The notes under the pieces are model-generated. The model was given only the letters and a program-made list of their open reading frames with translations, had not been told where the DNA came from and searched no databases. A program made the translations under genes and the position numbers. From contig JAUVCY010000071.1 in the NCBI GenBank assembly GCA_030595585.1, forward strand, positions 1 through 7,863: DNA of 7,863 nucleotides, written 5' to 3'. Positions 6,101-7,863 of the stretch are shown piece after piece (positions within the stretch are counted from its first letter, which is position 1; each line of letters opens with the position of its first letter). Source of the DNA: Thermoplasmatota archaeon. Its GTDB lineage: Archaea > Thermoplasmatota > Penumbrarchaeia > Penumbrarchaeales > Penumbrarchaeaceae.

Positions 6101-7569
6101 ACCTCGGCGGGGCCATCCACCTGATACGATGCCAGCTCCTCGCTTCGCTTGACGGCCCCGTACACGTCGATCAAACCCCAGCCGGACCGGTAGTTGTACC
6201 TGTCATCCAGGTCGGGCCTTGACCCCGAGCCAGATCGTTGGGCCGTCTCCCTGATGATCTGTTTGACCTGGTCCGGCGTGAGGTTTGGATTCGCCTCGAA
6301 CATCAGTGCGACAGCACCTGATACATGGGGACAGGACATGGAGGTCCCCGTCTTCTCCGAATACGCCATGACGGTATTGTACTGTGCGGACCTGATGTCC
6401 GTCCCCGATGCAAGGATATCCGGTTTCAGCTCATCCATCTGATCTGAATCGCCATCCGATGCGCGTGGTCCGTAATTGGAATAGCTGGCGTATCCGTCAT
6501 CGCCCCTTGTGACAGAATCCTTATCATCCAGGGCTCCCACGGTTATCGCCTTATCGGCGGCTGCGGGGCTTGGGAGGCCCTGGGTTCCATCGTTCCCTGC
6601 CGCCACCACCACTACCACCCCCTCATCGACCAGCTGGTTGACAAGGCGGGACGTGGTATCCTTTCCCGATGACGAGTACGTGGATCCGAAAGAACATGAT
6701 ACCACCCTTATATCGTGCTCTGAGTGGTTCTCTATCAGCCACTCGAACGCGTGGTCCGAGTTGGAGGCGTCTCCGCCGAAGAACTTGAATATCTTCAGGT
6801 CGACCAATCCGGAACCAGGAGCAACGCCCGCATATGTGGTGGATTGACCACCAGACCCCAGAGCAATGCCAGCGGTGTGTGTCCCATGGCCGTCCTCATC
6901 CTTGGGATTCATATTGTTGACGGTGATCAATCCGGTGAAATCCCCGCCAGTTACGAATTTTCCGCGAAGTGATTCGTGCTGGAGATCGTCCGCGCCTGAA
7001 TCCATCATCGCGATGTTCACGCCCTCGCCCGTGTATCCCAATTCCGAGGCGGTGTAGGGCGAATATTCTGTTGAAGGGGAGGCCCTTATCCCTTTCGTTG
7101 AGGTATCGAGGAATGGGACCATCCAGGGTCGATATTCGACCATGGTAACGCCAACAAATGACGCAAGTGCCCTGTATGTGGAGAGGTCCAGGTGTCTCAC
7201 CCTCAAGTACTGGGCTGTGGAGTACTTACCACTGTAGACCAGCTCCGGTTGGAGGCCCAGGCCCTCTGCGACGCCGATCATTCCCGAGATCGACCCCTCG
7301 TCGGCCCCATCCGTGAAATGCACGTTTATCCCTATGGTGCCCTCGACCGCCTCAACAACAGGTATCTCGGTGGTGAGGAGATCGTCCACGTGATCGTTAT
7401 CGAGGTCCCTGTCCCAGCCGTCCCAATCGAATGCCCTGCCCGCCACATTGGCAGCACGGCCTTCCAACACCTCTCCCCCTGGGACGTCGGTAGCTCCCAA
7501 GCCTCCGCCCACCACAATGGATAGAAGAACGAGCACGATCGTGATGATGGCAATGGTGTGATGTTTCAT
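3136..7569 (-). CDS. Large cell-surface subtilisin-like protease (S8) with CARDB, PKD and Ig-like domains and a C-terminal membrane anchor
   Basis: An exported, membrane-anchored serine endopeptidase of 1477 residues. A signal peptide (about 5-26) is followed by an acidic DLDNDHVDD loop (55-63), an inhibitor-type prodomain (about 75-150), and the catalytic domain with Asp190 (MMDSGAD), His228 (DGHGTHTAG), oxyanion Asn326 (VAAGNDG) and Ser410 (GTSMSCPHVSG), all canonical. Downstream come a beta-rich segment (485-615), a CARDB domain (616-725, ending DVITETNELNN), a PKD domain (730-821, FDFGDG), an unassigned beta-rich domain (826-970), a second PKD (974-1062, DVDGDG), an Ig-like domain (1068-1164), and two more Ig-like units (1168-1278 and 1280-1382) that share a DDG/GD/YT motif. 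One transmembrane helix (1394-1419), then YRTR and an acidic cytoplasmic tail. The long stalk suggests surface display and binding to polymer or protein; the substrate is unknown. Start fixed by a strong GGTGAT five bases upstream. Confidence 0.96.
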   Translation of the reverse strand: MKHHTIAIITIVLVLLSIVVGGGLGATDVPGGEVLEGRAANVAGRAFDWDGWDRDLDNDHVDDLLTTEIPVVEAVEGTIGINVHFTDGADEGSISGMIGVAEGLGLQPELVYSGKYSTAQYLRVRHLDLSTYRALASFVGVTMVEYRPWMVPFLDTSTKGIRASPSTEYSPYTASELGYTGEGVNIAMMDSGADDLQHESLRGKFVTGGDFTGLITVNNMNPKDEDGHGTHTAGIALGSGGQSTTYAGVAPGSGLVDLKIFKFFGGDASNSDHAFEWLIENHSEHDIRVVSCSFGSTYSSSGKDTTSRLVNQLVDEGVVVVVAAGNDGTQGLPSPAAADKAITVGALDDKDSVTRGDDGYASYSNYGPRASDGDSDQMDELKPDILASGTDIRSAQYNTVMAYSEKTGTSMSCPHVSGAVALMFEANPNLTPDQVKQIIRETAQRSGSGSRPDLDDRYNYRSGWGLIDVYGAVKRSEELASYQVDGPAEVIGGETIDLELSGEFSRTDFTSHEDHLSIEIRVPKEWGPIEDVGLDAGSPSGTSSLDEPILIGSMWRVKGSIAYDQPLVAIEPILSLRIKAPMEMGSRANIQGLISINGMEGSVRALNITVSSEADPADLSIIPVAIWFSSNRPDSGDDVEITVKVNNTGGTTVQNVLIRLLDGPVRTGAFIGEEESTISPGGSGIVSFTWEASAGVHAITAVADPDDVITETNELNNSAERPITVLGINPPPVAELTADRTSTNTLTEVTFDGSGSQDTNVRGGAVTQYLFDFGDGETSGWVNLSSVQHRYRDAGSFRAELTVKDNGGASSSNDASVVINVTQQATDSTRLYLQNSSGLSEDVGEKGSTEIPITTDGVEYIGTWISPAMERSLVLHSSIKMRLELISGEDGMVDIEAQVLLSDETIVLSGEMELTSTLPNYFEAEAVIGDIGLDRGEEITLEIFAGSNTSSSSLITGGPGSYIEILHYPVTTGAPIADAGPDREVKAQNAVTFTGQAQDEDGEIISVRWDVDGDGTYEIEGEDVYSFTYVGYPEPGNYIATFEAMDDDGEWGRDSASVLVRPSDYNFPPEVHIDLENGTRLEGVATIDGGASDDAGIEYVEVRTVGPLDGGVEVTQEWSMADGRELWAFQLDTTRIANGVHSLQARSYDGERYSPIDERTMEVENPNRSPEIVDSIIEPSTLPIDGITQLTIYVEVQDLDLPDEVIRVTADLSGIGGVPSFDLVDDGTGVDEFGGDLVYTNSFTPPISTPSGTYSIPIRAVDSFGDHDEVILSVDLESQIDVDCRFSTFKPSQGGELKIDVDISPFGTYYTVELTGMGLFEEENVMLRDDGQDGDRIAGDGTYTRILKVAGSPGVYIVQVDVRDGGGNLIWSSSYDVDVREGSNLSSTGTGSESVSAVLVISVIVLLLVFAAGILAIAYRTRSTEVVPENQPVAMVEGGPIIDPYHGVVMEENVETVTVEMVSAVVLEEAPVQGQVP

Positions 7570-7574
7570 CTTAT

Positions 7575-7580
7575 ATCACC
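7575..7580 (-). promoter_or_regulatory. Shine-Dalgarno site GGTGAT of the large protease
   Basis: On the minus strand GGTGAT is followed by five bases and the ATG at 7569. It is a strong match to the 16S rRNA end and fixes the start just before the basic, hydrophobic signal peptide. Confidence 0.8.
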
Positions 7581-7638
7581 TTACACGCCGACGCTCTCCT
7601 CCGGCCGGGTGAACACGATGACCCATAGATACTAGTCA

Positions 7639-7646
7639 TTAATAAA
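7639..7646 (-). promoter_or_regulatory. Possible TATA box for the large protease
   Basis: The minus strand reads TTTATTAA, preceded by a G-rich then A-rich stretch. It predicts a transcription start near 7615 and a leader of about 45 bases that contains the Shine-Dalgarno site. The A-tract at 7657-7671 could supply a rival box about 20 bases further upstream, so the exact element is uncertain. Confidence 0.35.
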
Positions 7647-7700
7647 CGAAACCCCATTTATTTTTTTTAAGTGGATACGATTACATCGAATATCAACATA

Positions 7701-7708
7701 TTTAAATA
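7701..7708 (+). promoter_or_regulatory. TATA box for the proteasome beta gene
   Basis: TTTAAATA, preceded by an A/T-rich stretch, is the best archaeal TATA box in this intergenic region. It predicts transcription starting near 7732, giving a leader of about 37 bases before the ATG at 7769, consistent with the Shine-Dalgarno site in that leader. Confidence 0.6.
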
Positions 7709-7753
7709 TCCCGTTCAGGATGGAGGGTCCCTGCTTCTCCATGGTGGATAACA

Positions 7754-7761
7754 GAGGTGAT
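7754..7761 (+). promoter_or_regulatory. Shine-Dalgarno site GAGGTGAT of the proteasome beta gene
   Basis: An eight-base match to the anti-Shine-Dalgarno sequence, seven bases before the ATG at 7769. It selects that ATG over the later in-frame ATG codons at 7787 and 7790. Confidence 0.8.
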
Positions 7762-7768
7762 TTTGCTC

Positions 7769-7863
7769 ATGACTGAAAGGGAAGATATGATGAAGACCGG
7801 AACCACGACACTCGGCATTGTTTGCAAGGACAGCATGATCCTCGCCACGGAGCATAGAGCCAC
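7769..7863 (+). CDS. psmB: 20S proteasome beta subunit, first 31 codons, cut by the window edge
   Basis: The catalytic subunit of the archaeal 20S proteasome, which forms the inner rings of the chamber that degrades unfolded or tagged cytoplasmic proteins (known). Only the start is present, but it is diagnostic: an 11-residue propeptide ending KTG, then TTTLGIVCKDSMILATEHRA. Autocleavage between Gly11 and Thr12 would expose Thr12 as the N-terminal nucleophile, and Glu28 falls at mature position 17, the conserved active-site Glu of archaeal beta subunits. The catalytic Lys (mature position 33) lies beyond the edge. It has its own TATA box and a strong ribosome site, and is transcribed divergently from the large S8 protease across 199 bp. 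I see no alpha subunit or second beta gene in this window. Confidence 0.93.
   Translation, partial: MTEREDMMKTGTTTLGIVCKDSMILATEHRA

Noticed and set aside
7641..7668. AATAAA/TTTATT inverted repeat followed by eight T, resembling a plus-strand terminator
   Set aside because: The stem is only six A/T pairs and no plus-strand gene ends upstream of it, so it is more likely promoter-region AT richness.

Overview
The window looks archaeal. It carries a CDP-archaeol synthase (an enzyme of archaeal ether-lipid synthesis), the first 31 codons of an archaeal-type proteasome beta subunit, archaeal TATA-like promoter boxes, and a mix of near-leaderless genes and genes led by a GGTGA-type ribosome site. 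GC-rich coding DNA, large secreted S8 proteases with PKD and CARDB domains, and leaderless genes would fit a Thermoplasmatota-like euryarchaeon, but that placement is inference. I see no tRNA, rRNA, CRISPR array or insertion sequence.

Layout from left to right. Positions 1-1251 (minus strand) hold the first 417 codons of a secreted subtilisin-family (S8) protease that runs off the left edge. Fifty-three bases upstream of its start ends a small two-helix membrane protein of unknown function (1305-1844, minus), probably in the same transcript. A divergent promoter region of about 150 bp separates this from carS (1992-2582, plus). A 40-bp gap with its own TATA box follows, then a YdjM/DUF457-type membrane metal-dependent hydrolase (2623-3171, plus). 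This converges on, and overlaps by 36 bp, a 1477-residue S8 protease (3136-7569, minus). That protein has a signal peptide, prodomain, catalytic domain, CARDB, PKD and other beta-rich domains, one C-terminal membrane anchor and an acidic tail. A 199-bp intergenic region then carries outward-facing promoters for the large protease and for psmB, whose 5' end fills 7769-7863.

The common theme is the cell surface. Two related exported S8 proteases, an intramembrane hydrolase-like protein and a two-helix protein surround the enzyme that activates archaeal lipid precursors. The cytoplasmic proteasome is transcribed divergently from the larger protease. The two S8 proteases share unusual acidic, probably calcium-binding sequence blocks and look like paralogues. 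I do not see a convincing new defence or mobile system. The points most worth following up are the paralogous protease pair with its shared acidic insertions, the divergent serine motif of the left copy, the unknown two-helix protein beside it, and the basic-residue-free cytoplasmic tail of the large protease.
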